Shown here one piece after another: positions 23,754 to 35,948 of a stretch of DNA of 64,000 nucleotides. Numbering within the stretch: position 1 is the stretch's first letter; the number at the start of each line of letters is the position of its first letter. The stretch is from Lentinula raphanica. Its lineage: Eukaryota > Basidiomycota > Agaricomycetes > Agaricales > Omphalotaceae. The stretch is from contig JANVFP010000037.1 of assembly GCA_027919835.1 (NCBI GenBank), positions 372,001-436,000 on the forward strand, in the 5' to 3' direction. Below the pieces are notes generated by a model that saw only the letters and a program-made list of their open reading frames with translations, had not been told where the DNA came from and did no database searches. A program made the position numbers and the translations under genes.

Positions 23754-24068
23754 TCACTCGCCTTCAAAACCGCTGAGGTAATGAAGGGTGTTGATTACTG
23801 CACCCCCAAAGGAGATTCTGTGGTTTTGTGAATGATCGTTTACAGTTGAGCTGAACATGTTGCGTCCAGCGCTACTGAATGTGGGTCCGTTGAACACCGT
23901 ATGCGCGGGAGTGACCGTGTATATCGACGTCGTTGACGTCGACGACGGCGATGTTATTCCTGAATTACTCGCAGGTGCGCTGTGAATCCTTGTGCTCTCT
24001 CTGGTTCGAATGTTCTCATCATTGTTACCTGCATCTTGGGAGTGTTGAATGGATTTGAGCCGAGTCAA
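23754..24068 (-). CDS. Small open frame or gene fragment with an NLR N-terminus-like motif
   Basis: 104 codons. The last third reads FNGPTFSSAGRNMF and ends in a hydrophobic GGAVINTLHYLSGFEG. The N-F-x-G-x-TFxxxGR pattern recalls the short N-terminal motif of many Agaricomycete NACHT/NLR proteins. No NACHT domain follows on this strand, so this is a solo motif, a fragment or coincidence. An origin for the upstream MTRLKSIQH start is not evident. Confidence 0.3.
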   Translation of the reverse strand: MTRLKSIQHSQDAGNNDENIRTRESTRIHSAPASNSGITSPSSTSTTSIYTVTPAHTVFNGPTFSSAGRNMFSSTVNDHSQNHRISFGGAVINTLHYLSGFEGE

Positions 24069-24900
24069 TCCTCTCTATGACATTTGCTGCCGGTGAGCAT
24101 TAAACAGTGCAAGCCATAGATTTCAGGGCAAACCTCTATGTCATCTCGCCTGAGTTTAACATCCTTGTACATTCTCTTGACCTTTTTCAGATCATATCTC
24201 CTCATGATGAATGCCTCAACTCTGGTCCTTCCTCCCAACAAATCCACCAGCTGCTCACATCTCGTCTTAGTTCTGTGAAGTGGTCAATCATCAATCAAGC
24301 CAGGAAGTCTGTATGCATACTTCAACAATGCCACCAGTCTATCTCCAAGATACAACAGGAATCTACTTTTCTGGGATGCCATGGTGTATTCATGTACAAC
24401 TGTGTCGGTGATTTGCTGGATTTCTGCTACAAGGACGCGGGCCCAATATCCACATTGATGATCTTGAAGTGGTTCAACCTTCATTGTCATCAGCTCTTCT
24501 CGAGGGTTCCTATACATAGCTCTGGATCCAATCACCTTGTGCTGGATGTGCATAGCAAATTCTCTTAATCTCTCAATCAATCCTTCATCGAGTATGTCCT
24601 GTTGTTGGTTGACCTCTACTGACATTGCTTTGTTCTGGATGCTGGTCCAGAGGTGGCGTTTAGAGGTGATGTAGAGGAACAATGCTGGTGATCAGGAGGA
24701 AGGGTCTATGATGAAGACTGCACTGAGCTCGATGTGTGAAAAGTACGCTGGGAAAATCTGAATCGTCGCTCGGTGGCTGCGCTGTGACTAGTTTCTCAAC
24801 AGTAGCCTGAATAGCAGAGACATATAGTTCCATGTGTTGATACAAGATAGATATACTTTTACTCAAAATGCTTGTGAGTTCTACTCATTGTAAGTGATTA
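24063..24900 (-). repeat. Duplicated segment, copy 2 (unknown content)
   Basis: Longer partner of 21795-22360. The minus-strand frame 24284-24682 (132 codons, with a repeated Glu/Arg-rich region and NPREEL) is the best-preserved part. A second frame (24660-24866) overlaps it. Unrecognised. Could be a small degenerate gene. Confidence 0.4.
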
Positions 24901-24909
24901 CAAGAAGAC

Positions 24910-26500
24910 CATAGTTGACCGACGACCAGATAACATTCCCTGACATTTTCGTGTGACTCAGTCACAACGTGGGCGGCATCCATGAATTCCTTTTCCAAAC
25001 TACAATTTCCTCTTCGTAACACGAAGGTGCAAAACACAGACTTACAGGAATAGAGAGCGCGATATACTCTAAGGCTTGGGAATACGGAGAATATTCAAAA
25101 GGGGCAGCAGCATTCTAGAGGCGTTCAAGCAAGCTACGAAGATTTCAAGGGAAGGCCGGACACGCTCTCTCGACCGCCGCTCTATTCGGGGCGTCGCGTT
25201 CCCGCCGCAGAAGCTGAATCGTCTCGGACAGCACTGGCGAAGGATGCGCGACAGGAGTTTGTTGCAAGGAAGAGACTGTTAACAGTCCGGAAGAAGATGA
25301 GCGATGCGTTTTGAGTAAGTTGGGTCGCCGCGACGAGCTGGACAAAACATTTAGTCACAAGAGTTGGACGAGAAGGGGTCAAATGTACGCACCACTGCCG
25401 TCGAATTCTATACTCGCTGTCGACTGAAGCCCATCAACCTCTCCTTTTTCCTCTGCGGGGCAAGACTGTTGGTGATACAAAGAGAACAGAGTGTGAGATT
25501 TGGGAAAGCTGAGGCAAGACGTTTTTGGAACAGACATACACAAAAACACGGCACAGAATATGCTACCATCGTTGTAGTTTCCCGGAGGAACACTATGGAA
25601 AGGCTGTGGCTTCATTGGATAGGCAATATCCATGGCGTAACCCTCGACTACGATGTGTTGAGGTGGAGAAACCGAGGGAGAGGAGAGGGAGAGGTCGAAC
25701 GGTGGCCTTTAAGTCGTCCATGGTCTTGCTGACGGCTCGAAGCGTTGCGTAAGGAGTGTGAAGGTGTAACGGCCTGTGCGTCTAGAGTCGTCTGAACGAA
25801 AGAAAGTGACGACGTGTCCAAGTTTTGGATGGCATTGGCAGCATCAAGTCGGGGAGGTAAAGCAAGGGACGCCAAAGGTCAATAACGAATAGGCAAAAGA
25901 ATAGAGAGCAGGATAGAGAGCACTGAGCAGGCTGCACTGGGCAAAGCCGAAGATGGGAGTCTGGGACAGAGAGAACGGAAATTTCGAATGATGCCGTGAG
26001 CATCGGCATGAAAGTGTAGCTTCCAATCATCAAATCGTAACGCCCGTCCTGTTGAATCTTTGCTGTCTCTTGACTCTCTTCCACCACTGATACCTGCGTG
26101 AAGATTCTGTTTGCTACGGCCTCTGCCAAGGTCGCTCGATACTGAGAGGGCTACCTATCCTCAAGACGACCTCTTCACTCCGCCCATGATTTCCGTCGTT
26201 CGAGTAAGTATGAGTGACCGGCTTTTCATCGATCAACTCACAGCCTGCGCGTTGGGATCACACAGGACGTAGTACATTCAGCAAAAGTAATCAAGTTGAG
26301 GCAGGTTGAAATCTGGTGAGTTGGATGAACCTGGTTGGCCAACGGCAATGGCAAGAATCCGTTGTCTTGACAGTTACTGATTGATAGATGTCGATGAGCG
26401 ACTGATATTATCATTTGCATATGATGAAAGTTGAAGAAACGGTTGTTCTGAAAGCTACTTTACTCATATATGCCTCATTTCAGCCAATGAGAACGGAACC
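24910..26500. other. Unresolved stretch, possible minus-strand gene
   Basis: Minus-strand frames 25782-26129, 25648-25875, 25379-25633 and 25182-25382 run in series. The second, MASLALPPRLDAANAIQNLD, looks protein-like. I could not join them by good splice sites and recognise no domain. Confidence 0.3.
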
Positions 26501-26541
26501 AATTCGTCGGGAAAGTTGTCATAGATACCCCGGACAGATAT

Positions 26542-26548
26542 TATAAAA
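26542..26548 (+). promoter_or_regulatory. TATA box of the cupredoxin-like gene
   Basis: TATAAAA about 210 nt before the ATG. A GTAAGT at 26636 and an AG near 26690 suggest a short 5' UTR intron. Confidence 0.45.
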
Positions 26549-26755
26549 ACGAGGGCAAGCTCAAATTTTCCCCAGGTTGTCTTCGTTCTTGTTCTTCCAT
26601 CTTTCCAGTCTTCAGTTGTCTTTTATCGAGCAGTGTAAGTCCCCTCTGTTCTCAAGTTTTCGTGTTCGAACTCAGTCGGTCCATTCATAGGCTCCCCGGT
26701 CCTTCTTTACGCTACTTTCTGAAATCATCCGTTTGACTCTCATCCACTATCCAAA

Positions 26756-27903
26756 ATGCGTTTCTCTGTTGCTGCTGCTACCCTTCTCTCTGCTGCCCTC
26801 TCCGTCAAGGCTGCAAACTTCAGCGTGGTTGTTGGCTTCAACAACACGTTAGCCTTCAACCCGACAAGGTAGCTTCCTTTTTCATATTTAGTCGACATTG
26901 CCTTTAACAGGTTCGTCTGTAGTCTCACTGGGGTCGCCAATGGAGACACAGTCTCGTTCCAATTGTGAGTTGAAAGCTCTTTCTGTTTTTGCGGCTACCA
27001 ACGAATGTTTTGTGAATTTGCTTGATAGTCAATCGAAGAACCACGTTAGTATTCCACATTATGGGATGAGCAACAGTATTTATTCAAACCGCTTTGTCTA
27101 CAGTCCGTTGTTCAGTCCACTTTCGCTGCACCATGTACAGCTGCCGGTGTCAGCTCGGGATATCAAAACGTATCGGACCCAACTGCCTCTACCTTCCCTA
27201 CATGGTTCGTACAGTCCTCAGTCAAATATCAACGATATTCTAACCCATTAATTGTAGGAGTTTGACAGGTAATACACATATGCTCTCTGACCTGGTCGCG
27301 ACTCATTACTGACTGAAATGTCGTATCTCAGTTGAGGACACCTCAGGTGAATGCGCTGCGCTCTCTTTCGATCTCCTCACCAACTTGGACTGACTCATCT
27401 TCAAAGCTCCTCTGTGGTTCTTCTGCTCCCAGACCACCCCTGCCGTTCACTGTCAAGCAGGAATGGTCTTTGCTATCAACCCAACCGGTAAGCGGTCCAT
27501 CATCGGATCTCCGTCTGTTTCAATTCTAACATTCCATGAACAGCGGCAAAGAGCTTTGATGCTTTCCAGGTTTGTCATGTTCTGATCTCTAGTGCACGTT
27601 CGACCTGTTGACACATTGGATTGTCATTCACAGCAAGCTGCCATGGCCACCAACGCAACCTCCCCTGCAGGGCAAAACCCCTCTGGTAGCATCGTTTCAG
27701 GTACTGCAGGTGCCACTGATTCCGCGCTCTCCGTCAGTGGAAGTACCCTAGCACCTACTGCCACCTCTGGTGCAGGTTCGAGCTCTACCTCTTCCGGCGC
27801 TTCTGCAGGCTCTACCTCTGCCAACGGTGCATCACATCTGATGTCTGGAAACTCGATCAGTGTTCTCGCTGTTGCTGGTCTCGTTGCTGGCTTGGTTTTG
27901 TAG
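26756..27903 (+). CDS. GPI-anchored cupredoxin-like extracellular Ser-rich protein
   Basis: Cell-surface protein with a blue-copper-like fold, common in basidiomycetes. Exons 26756-26868, 26923-26964, 27029-27044, 27104-27204, 27258-27268, 27332-27346, 27407-27487, 27544-27569 and 27634-27903 give 224 aa. Signal peptide MRFSVAAATLLSAALSVKA. The candidate metal-site residues are His in KNHSVVQ and Cys, His and Met in WFFCSQTTPAVHCQAGM. This is followed by a Ser/Thr/Gly/Ala linker and a C-terminal hydrophobic tail (VLAVAGLVAGLVL) fitting a GPI signal. Whether copper is bound is not certain from sequence. Four exons are only 11-26 nt, yet every junction keeps frame. Confidence 0.9.
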
Positions 27904-28208
27904 AAAGAGGTGGGAAGTACGAGGCAGTTTCCTTTCAGACATGCATTATACCGTTACGATCTCGTCGAGCAAGCGGACGTTTTTTTATTGATCTGGACCT
28001 TTTACTGTAGCTAGGAAGGGTAGTATTCTGGTTAGTGTAACTTTACGACGCTGTACTGTGTACCGTCGTGGCAATTGATGACTGGAAATCGAAACCGTCT
28101 TTCTGTCTTGAGTTGGCACGCCGCACGCGTCAGTTGAGATCAAGCCGGGCTCGGCACTTCACTCTTTCTTCAACGCCAACAATCACAGCTCGGAACCCAA
28201 ATCATCGT

Positions 28209-31189
28209 ATGTCAATGGACGCGATACGAGTTTCCAAGGCTAGCGCAGTGATTCAATGAAGATGTGGATTCTGATTCCGAGTCGTTGAACAGGTCGAACA
28301 CGTCCAGTGTACCAAGAGCGGCACCACATCCTCTGGAACTCTACATCTAACAGCCCATCACCTCATCTTTCAGTACGATGGAGGCAAAGAGAAGGAGATG
28401 TGGGTGAGTACCGGCCATATGATGCAGAAAATCATCGCTCAATCTGGATTTTTGAGGTTCCATATCCTCTCATCTCGCTTGTAACGCGACTGCCGCAAAC
28501 CCTTCAAGGACGATCTCCTGTAACTTTCCACTGTCGGACTTTTGAGATGTTCTCGTTGGAACTTCTAGCTGAATCAGATGCCGTCGATGTGTTCGAGAGC
28601 GTAAAGGAACTGACTGTCGCTCGTGCGTGATTGCCTTTCTAAAATCGCCCTTTCTACGCTTAGTGCTCACATTTAACATCATGCAGCTTCCGTCTACCAA
28701 TTATACGCATTCTTTTACACTCCAAATCCTCCATTTCCAACACAGACCGGTTGGTCGATCTATTCACCTAGGGAGGAATTCGGTCGAATGGGTGTCGGTA
28801 CAAGAACCAAGGCATGGCGGTTCACTGATATCAACAAGGATTACTCTGTGGGTTGTTTTGCACTGCTGTAACCTATCCACTTATCGAAGGCTCTCAGGGC
28901 CTCTAGTTCTGTCCAACATATCCTGCAAAGCTACTTGTGCCAACAAGGATCAGTGATACAACCCTCCAGTACGCGGGCAAATACCGCAGCAAATGCCGAA
29001 TACCAGTGTTGAGTTATCTGCATTGGTCGAACTTTGTATGTTTTGTTTCGTATTCTTGCATGGTTTGACGCTCATTCATAACATCCCAGGCGACCATTAC
29101 GAGGTCTAGTCAACCCATGGTCGGGATCACACAGAATAGGTCGATCCAAGACGAAAAACTCATCGAAACAGTCTTTCAGACTCACTTTTCACCCGATTCC
29201 AAAGTTTCGAATACGGTCGTTTATGGTGCTACCACTACGAACCTCATCATTGATGCTAGACCTACCACAAATGCAGTGGCTAACACCGCCAAGGGAGCTG
29301 GGACGGAGAATATGGACCATTACAAGGAGGCGAAGAAGGTTTATCTCGGTATCGACCATATACATGCCATGCGGGAGTCACTGGGAAAGGTCGTCGAGGC
29401 ATTGCGGGAAGCAGACGCCCTTCTCGCCAGTATCAACAGTGATCTTTCCGGTCAAGTCAGCGGTGTTTCTGTTCTCGACCGAGGGGCGCTCCGCCGATCA
29501 GGATGGTTGCGGCATATCTCTATCATCCTCGAAGGAACCGTCCTCATAACACGCAACGTTCACGTCAACTCCTCTCATGTCCTCATCCATTGCTCGGACG
29601 GCTGGGATCGTACTTCTCAGCTATCATCGTTATCCCAACTCTGTCTTGACCCTTTTTATCGAACGATCAAAGGGTTCGAAATTCTCATTGAAAAAGACTG
29701 GCTATCATATGGTCACAAATTCTTAGATCGATGCGGGCACTTGTCGTCGGACAAGTTCTTCGTATCGAATACAGAGACCAACGGTAGTGGCGGAGGTGCA
29801 GACGCTGCCCAAGCTTTCTTAGCTTCCGTGCAGAACCGTTTCGCAAGCCAGAACCATGTCAAAGAAACTTCTCCCGTCTTCCATCAGTTCCTCGAAACTG
29901 TGAGGCAGATTCAAAGACAGTTTCCTGAGCGATTCGAGTTCAACGAACGGTTTCTGCATCAGTTGTATTACCACCTGTATTCCTGTCAGTTTGGTACGTT
30001 CTTGTTCAACAGCGAACGAGAACGGAGAGTCGGAGATGGGAATGGGCCTCCTCCTTGCGAAAGAACCATCAGCGTCTGGGACTTCTTCAACTCGCCCTCG
30101 GAAATGGAGCAAAACCTCAACAAATTATACGACCCTTCATTGGATGATCCTACGAATCGAACGCCAGGTGCAGACATGGGAGTGTTATTCCCAAATCCGA
30201 AGAACGTTCGTTTCTGGCATGAATTGTATGGTCGAACGGATGAAGAAATGAATGGGCGTCATACGCCTGTCGTCGTTCGTCCAGAGGTTATCGGACCAAT
30301 CGAAAACGCGGAGGATGATCCAGTCAATCGTGTCGCTACGCCGTCTAACGTTCCTTTGCCGCCTTCGCCGTCGAGGACACCGTTGCCGTCATCGAGTCAG
30401 ACGTTATCTAGAAATGTAGCCAATCCGCTACTTGAATCTAGTGACTTATCGTCTTCCGCGCCTGAGATTGGATCACTCAATCTAGGATCACCCTCCGTTG
30501 TCGAGAGCTTTCGGCCGTTTTCCTCAATGTCGTCCAATTTCTCGATGAAACCGACAACTTCTGCCCCAGACTCGTCCTCTCGTCCGTTAGCAAAGGCTCA
30601 AGAGTTCTTTGCCGGAGGTGGTGTCAAGTCTGTATGGGGCAAATTATCCTCAAATGCTTCTGCTGCATTTTCGGCAGTCCAGGGGGCATATGATGGTGTA
30701 GCCAGAGATTTGAGCACGAGGTCCGGTCCGGTATCACCTACTCCAACTAGCACAGAGGAGCTCAACGTTCGCTCTAATCTAACGAGGTGGGGCGAGGAAC
30801 CACAAACGTTATCGACCTCTTCGCCTTCCTTAAATTCAGCTTCTTTCGATTCTCCCAGCATCAGAAATCCATGGGCTACGTTCAGCACGAGCAAGCCTTC
30901 GGCCTCATCCATCTTCTCTCCATACGACAACCCCTGGAACACTTCACAATCCCAACCTTCAGCCTCAGAAGGAAAACCCAGTCCTCCCAGTCCTCTTCCG
31001 ATTGACCCTACTGTATCCGACCCAAGTTTGCGGACACCCGCGGATCCGATCTCACGCTCTCATTCGACTGCCTCACGACGGATGGAAAGTTTGGCGGTTG
31101 GCGGGTCTGTTAGTGGTAGCGAGGCGTCTACCCCATCGCAAGAGCTGCCTTCGACAAATAGTGATCCTCTTGGTGTTGGGTTTACATGA
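28209..31189 (+). CDS. YMR1: Myotubularin-type phosphoinositide 3-phosphatase
   Basis: Removes the 3-phosphate of PtdIns3P and PtdIns(3,5)P2 on endosomal membranes. Exons 28209-28247 (or to 28238), 28293-28403, 28457-28622, 28687-28847, 28907-29035 and 29090-31189 give about 901 aa. The N-terminal GRAM/PH-like domain reads CTKSGTTSSGTLHLTAHHL. The phosphatase domain carries AGKYRSKCRIPVLSYLHW, ARPTTNAVANTAKGAGTEN and the active-site loop HCSDGWDRT (C-x5-R). The last 270 or so residues are Ser/Pro-rich and probably disordered. The first intron can be read with a GT donor at 28248 or as GC-AG after 28238, adding or removing three residues. The ATG at 28215 is an equally good start. Confidence 0.93.
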
Positions 31190-31423
31190 TACTTACTGAT
31201 AACGGTACTGGCAATGCCGTGTATACAATGAGCTCTGTAGGTTTAGGGGAACCACAGTTCACCCACCCACGCTCTGCTGGTTCGATTAGACACACCTAGG
31301 TCCGCCGTTGTATGCGAGTACCCTATAGCAGATCCCCCCATTGTAATTTTCAACAAGAGAAAAGATTTGACTCTGAGGTAAATATAAATGGGTGATCACG
31401 CCATAATTTTTACATAAGTGCGA

Positions 31424-31430
31424 TATAAAA
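31424..31430 (+). promoter_or_regulatory. TATA box of the SAM synthetase gene
   Basis: TATAAAA about 95 nt before the ATG. The leader between them is pyrimidine-rich (TTTTTCATTCCCCTTCTTCC), typical of highly expressed fungal genes. Confidence 0.5.
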
Positions 31431-31525
31431 GGTTGGGACGAAGAGTTTGCCCACGCAGTCTTGTCCTCTTCTCTTATTCCCCGTTCACTTTTTCATTCCC
31501 CTTCTTCCCTTCTTCCGTATACAAA

Positions 31526-32992
31526 ATGGCTGCGAACGGTCGTGTTCACTCCGCACTCACACCCGGACACTTTTTGTTCACCTCAGAGTCTGTAGGTGAA
31601 GGTCACCCTGGTATGTTTAGAAATTCCCTGGCGCGGTGGTCGTATCTCTTATCTTTCCATGATGAACAGATAAAATTTGTGACCAAGTGTCGGATGCCAT
31701 CGTAAGCAAACTTCACAAAAGATGCAGCATAGATCGTTGACGCTAGCTCTGATATAGCTCGATGCCTGTTTGGAACAGGACCCATGGTCCAAAGTTGGCT
31801 GTGAGACCGCCTCCAAGACCGGAATGATCATGGTCTTCGGCGAAATCACCACTCAAGCCAAGCTCGACTACCAGAAGATCATTCGCGAGACCATCAAGAA
31901 CATTGGTTACGATGATTCTTCCAAGGGTTTCGACCACAAGACCTGCAACATCCTTGTCGCCATCGAACAACAGTCGCCCGATATTGCCCAAGGTCTCGAC
32001 CATGGTTCTCTCGAAAGCCACGGTGCTGGTGACCAAGGAATCATGTTCGGCTATGCTACCGATGAGACTGAGGAGTACATGCCTTTGACCGTCGTGCTTT
32101 CCCACAAGCTCAACCGTGCATTGGCCGATGCTCGTCGCACTGGTCTCCTCCCTTGGGTCCTTCCCGATACCAAGACTCAGGTGACGATCGAGTACAAGAA
32201 GGATGGCGGCGCTACGATCCCTGTCCGTGTTGACACTGTTGTCATCTCTACCCAGCACACCGAGGACATCTCCCTCGAGAAATTGAGGAAGGAGGTCCTT
32301 GAGAAGATCATCAAGGCTACCATCCCGGCTAATTTGTTAGACGAGCGAACTGTCTATCACGTACGTTCATTCAGGGAACACTAAAATGACTTGACACTCA
32401 GAATGTTCATTTCGCCTACAGATCAACCCTACCGGTCGTTTCGTGATCGGTGGTCCTCAAGGTGACGCCGGCTTGACTGGTCGTAAGATCATCGTCGACT
32501 CGTACGGTGGCTGGGGTGCTCACGGTGGAGGAGCGTTCTCTGGAAAGGATTGGTCCAAGGTTGACCGATCTGCTGCGTATACCGCTCGTTGGATTGGTGA
32601 GCGTGCTTGTTTCCTTCCAAAGCGATAGGCATCATTGACTAAATCATATCAGCAAAATCCCTTGTTGCCAACAAGCTTGCTCGCCGCTGCCTCGTTCAAG
32701 TCTCTTACGCCATCGGTGTTGCTGAACCCCTCTCTATCTATGTCGACACCTATGGAACCGGCAAGAAATCCGATGAAGAACTCGTCGAAGTCATCCGCAG
32801 CAACTGGGACTTGCGTCCTGGTGTGATGGTTCGTGAGCTCGACCTTCAACGCCCCAACTACAAGAAGACCGCTTGCTACGGTCACTTTGGTATGTTTATA
32901 TGAAGTGTTCAAACTGCAGAAGTATGTTGTTGACATTGAACTCAGGTAACCCCGATTTCTCCTGGGAGAAGGTCAAGACCCTCAAACTCTAA
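31526..32992 (+). CDS. SAM1: S-adenosylmethionine synthetase
   Basis: Makes S-adenosylmethionine from methionine and ATP in the cytosol. Exons 31526-31610, 31670-31701, 31758-32360, 32422-32596, 32653-32889 and 32946-32992 give 392 aa, the usual length. Motifs: [20 protein letters not shown] (ATP/Mg site), [12 protein letters not shown], and the Gly-rich loop GGGAFSGKD. The C-terminus [15 protein letters not shown] is standard. Codon use is strongly C-ending (AAG, ATC, GTC), unlike the accessory genes nearby and consistent with high expression. Confidence 0.97.
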
Positions 32993-33320
32993 ACGTCGAT
33001 TACTGCTTATGTTTGCTCCCATCTTATTGTCATTTGTACCACGACTACTTGCATCACCTCGCATTGGAAGTTCATCCTTCCGCCGTTCGCTATCACATCG
33101 CACTGTCTCTCTAAACACCCTTTGCTATCATTATGACCCAACCTATATCCCCTCAACCATACAAGTTCTGGTTTGTAACTAGATGGTGTCCTAACCAGGT
33201 CCTAACGTCGTATAATTACTGTAGTATGAATACATTGCGTTCAACCGCGTATTTTCTGTGATCACAATTGGTTGCCTTAGATGGATCACATGAGTATTGT
33301 GTGGCGTGAAAAAGGGCGCT

Positions 33321-33359
33321 TGAGGCAATGCATTGCGAGCGACACAGGCTGTGCAAAAT
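33321..33359 (+). promoter_or_regulatory. Conserved 5' flank motif of the four-copy secreted family
   Basis: TGAGGCAATGCATTGC followed by GCGACACAGGCTGTGCAAAA. Recognisable copies precede all four family members (near 33321, 35775, 37668 and 44089), each about 145-190 nt before the family start codon. It shows that the promoter region was duplicated with the genes. Confidence 0.5.
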
Positions 33360-33508
33360 TTACTCAAGTTGAACACTGTTGAACAGCAACCACGAAGAAA
33401 GAAAAATTCACCGGTATGTGTCTTCTGCTCTCGTATCGTTTTACTCACTCAGTAATACTTATGTAGCTATACAGACTCAGATTTGCTGGCCAAATCTCAA
33501 CCACTGGC

Positions 33509-34744
33509 ATGCGCTCACTCCCACTTCAACTACATTCGTCTTTGACGTTCCTGCGGTCAATCTCGACCCTCTCGTTCTTCGCATGCCTGATCAGCATTGC
33601 TACGGCCGCCAGTATCCCGCCTACTGTTGCGACTAAACCCTTGTTCACACAGAAGATAACTTTCATAGAACTACGTGAGCTTCTTTGCTATTCATGCTTG
33701 ATCCAAAGCTGATGGAGTCGTTGATTACAGCGGTTGCTTTGCATTTTGCCCCCTTACACTCAAAAGTTCGTACACCTTCCCCGGAGGCGTACATGTCCAT
33801 TGAGGATCGCGCTGTAACATGCCACCCTGGCGTAATCCCCCGGAAGGAAGCGTTTGGCCACTATGTTGAAGTTGGCTCATTGTTATTCTACCACATTCCC
33901 ATGTCGCCAAGGAAATCTTTGGACGTGAACGATCACTCGCAGTGGGTCCGAATTTCTCCCGAATTCAGCGAATATCCCGTCGTGATGAAAGAGGCAAAGG
34001 AAACCCTGGAAACGATGATCACTGAAGCTTGTGCGGTCGATCAAAGTGAAAATGCTGTCGGGTTTTCAGACGAGGAAGAACTCAATCGCTCTGATATGTT
34101 CATGATGAATGTTTTGCTTTCTGCAAAGTATTCAGTCTTCGTGCCACCGGATGTCTTGGAGAAATACAAAGAGACATCGTTAAAGTACAGGGAGCACATA
34201 GGTTCAAAAAAAGTCGAATACCTAGGTCAGTGTGGTCAGGCTGTTAACTCACTGGCTTGAACAAAATTAACTAATCCTCGTGATTCGTGCAGAGATCGTG
34301 TTCAACGTGCATCCGCAATCTTCGAGGTCGTGGGAGATATCGGCAAACTTCGACATGAATATTGGGAATTACCGCATCTCCTCGACCAAGATTCGGCCTC
34401 GGAAGCCAGTTGTATATGCTGCTTCCCTTTCCAAGGAAACTCCGACTACATCACAGTTGACTACACCACTACAGCCATATAATAATCCTGGACCTGGTAG
34501 GAAGCGAATTGGCTTTGCTCTCTTCTACGGAAAGCCGGAGGAGATACTGGAACGAGCACTAGGAAATGCCAAACCCGAAGGCAAACTGAACCGGATTGGA
34601 TCTTTCAAGAAATTCATGAGCGACCTGAACAAGGAAGATGATGTCAAGCTGGGTGGAGTTCTCCTTCATAATTGGGGTTCGGCGATAAATAATTATGAGG
34701 CTCATCAAGCTCAGGAGAAAGAGAGGAAGAATCGAAGGACATGA
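33509..34744 (+). CDS. Secreted-protein family of unknown function, copy A
   Basis: Exons 33509-33674, 33731-34225 and 34293-34744 give 370 aa. The N-terminus has a hydrophobic segment ending in SIATAASIPPT, read as a signal peptide. The body has two shared blocks: an exon-2 block with YMSIEDRAVTCHPGVIPRKE and DMFMMNVLLSAKYSVFVPP, and an exon-3 block with TPLQPYNNPGPGRKRIGFAL and EDDVKLGGVLLHNW. I do not recognise the family. No enzyme motif, transmembrane segment or Cys-knot pattern is evident. Intron phases are identical in copies A, B and D. Confidence 0.7.
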
Positions 34745-35044
34745 ATTCACAAACGCGGATGCAGGCCCAAGTCCATTCGTGGCTATCAACCTGGAATCTA
34801 ACGGGTGCGTGGTATTCAATGTGACTGCTAGTGCTCAACCCCGGAAGGCTGATTGGAGTGCTAGGGGTTCGATATTATGGTCCTGGACTCCCTGTGTTTT
34901 GAATCACTACCCTATCATGCTACATATGTTCAAATTTATAATTACCAGTAAATCCACCCTCGTATCTATCTATGGTCGGACACTCTTCAGCCGAATTCGT
35001 GTAGTGTTTCCATGCTGAGCACCTCAGTCGATCTCGATTTGTCT

Positions 35045-35600
35045 GATTTTTCTCCAGGATTAAGTCGATTCAGAGTCGATTCAAGATATTGTTACAAGTT
35101 CTTGTTGCATTGTGTTGTTGCAGCTGACAAGAGTCCAGTAAAGACCGACTTCCGAAAAGGGTGAGTCGGTCCGAAATTAGCTTACAGCTAAGTTCCTCTT
35201 GTCACGACGATATCACGAACGCGCTCCGGCTCCCAATGTTTCAACGCTTGAGCGCAGAGGAAATTCTCATTTCTATGAATTCCTTGACTTTTTTCCGACT
35301 TGGAGGACCCTGAGGACCTGGTGACAAACACAATGGACCTGTTGTAGCCTGTTGTTCTTGATGCTTCTGAACATCTTGTCGTCATTTTTCGAGAACAAAA
35401 TAGGGACAATATTCGTACCGAATGCATTTGATAGTAGGTCTATCATCAAGTCATTTATCAGGTTCGCGCTCTGCTCATCGTTCCACTTGCTTTACTACGC
35501 GCCCGGTTGGATTCTCCAACGTTAGACGAAGACAGGGCCTTTGGAATCTGGATGGTATAACCTTAACAGGTCTGGTTCAAGTAAAGTATACATCATGAGC
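35045..35600 (+). pseudogene. Relic of the 5' ends of the dienelactone hydrolase and TLC genes
   Basis: About 35050-35110 resembles exon 1 of the dienelactone hydrolase gene (reverse orientation, as at 40030-40083). About 35165-35345 resembles the intergenic promoter and first exon of the TLC gene (CTTGACTTTTTTCCGACTTGG and GGTGACAAACACAATGGACC). About 35460-35590 resembles its exon 2 (CCAACGTTAGACGAAGACAGGG). Frames are broken. The remaining parts of both genes are absent, and the flank of family copy B follows directly. Confidence 0.6.
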
Positions 35601-35948
35601 ACAGGCAGACAGGCGATCAAGGCTGCAATCAATATCTGTAGACTGTTGGAGATGAAACCTGACGCGGACGGCTGATGACCTGATGAAACGAGAACTGATC
35701 AAAGCCTAAAGGAAATGTGCGCCGTCGGCCATCGTGCGAGAAATTGAAGGAATTTTAATGAAGGGTGCTTGAGCCTGAGGCAATGCATTGCAGGTGCCAG
35801 GCGACACAAACTGTGTAAAATCTACGTTCAACCCCAACCACGAAGAAACAAAATTCACTGGTGTGTCTTGGACTCGCTGTTCCCGTATCTTTATATTCAC
35901 CCAGAAATAGCTATCGCAGACTCAGATTTGCTGGCCAAATCTTTACGC

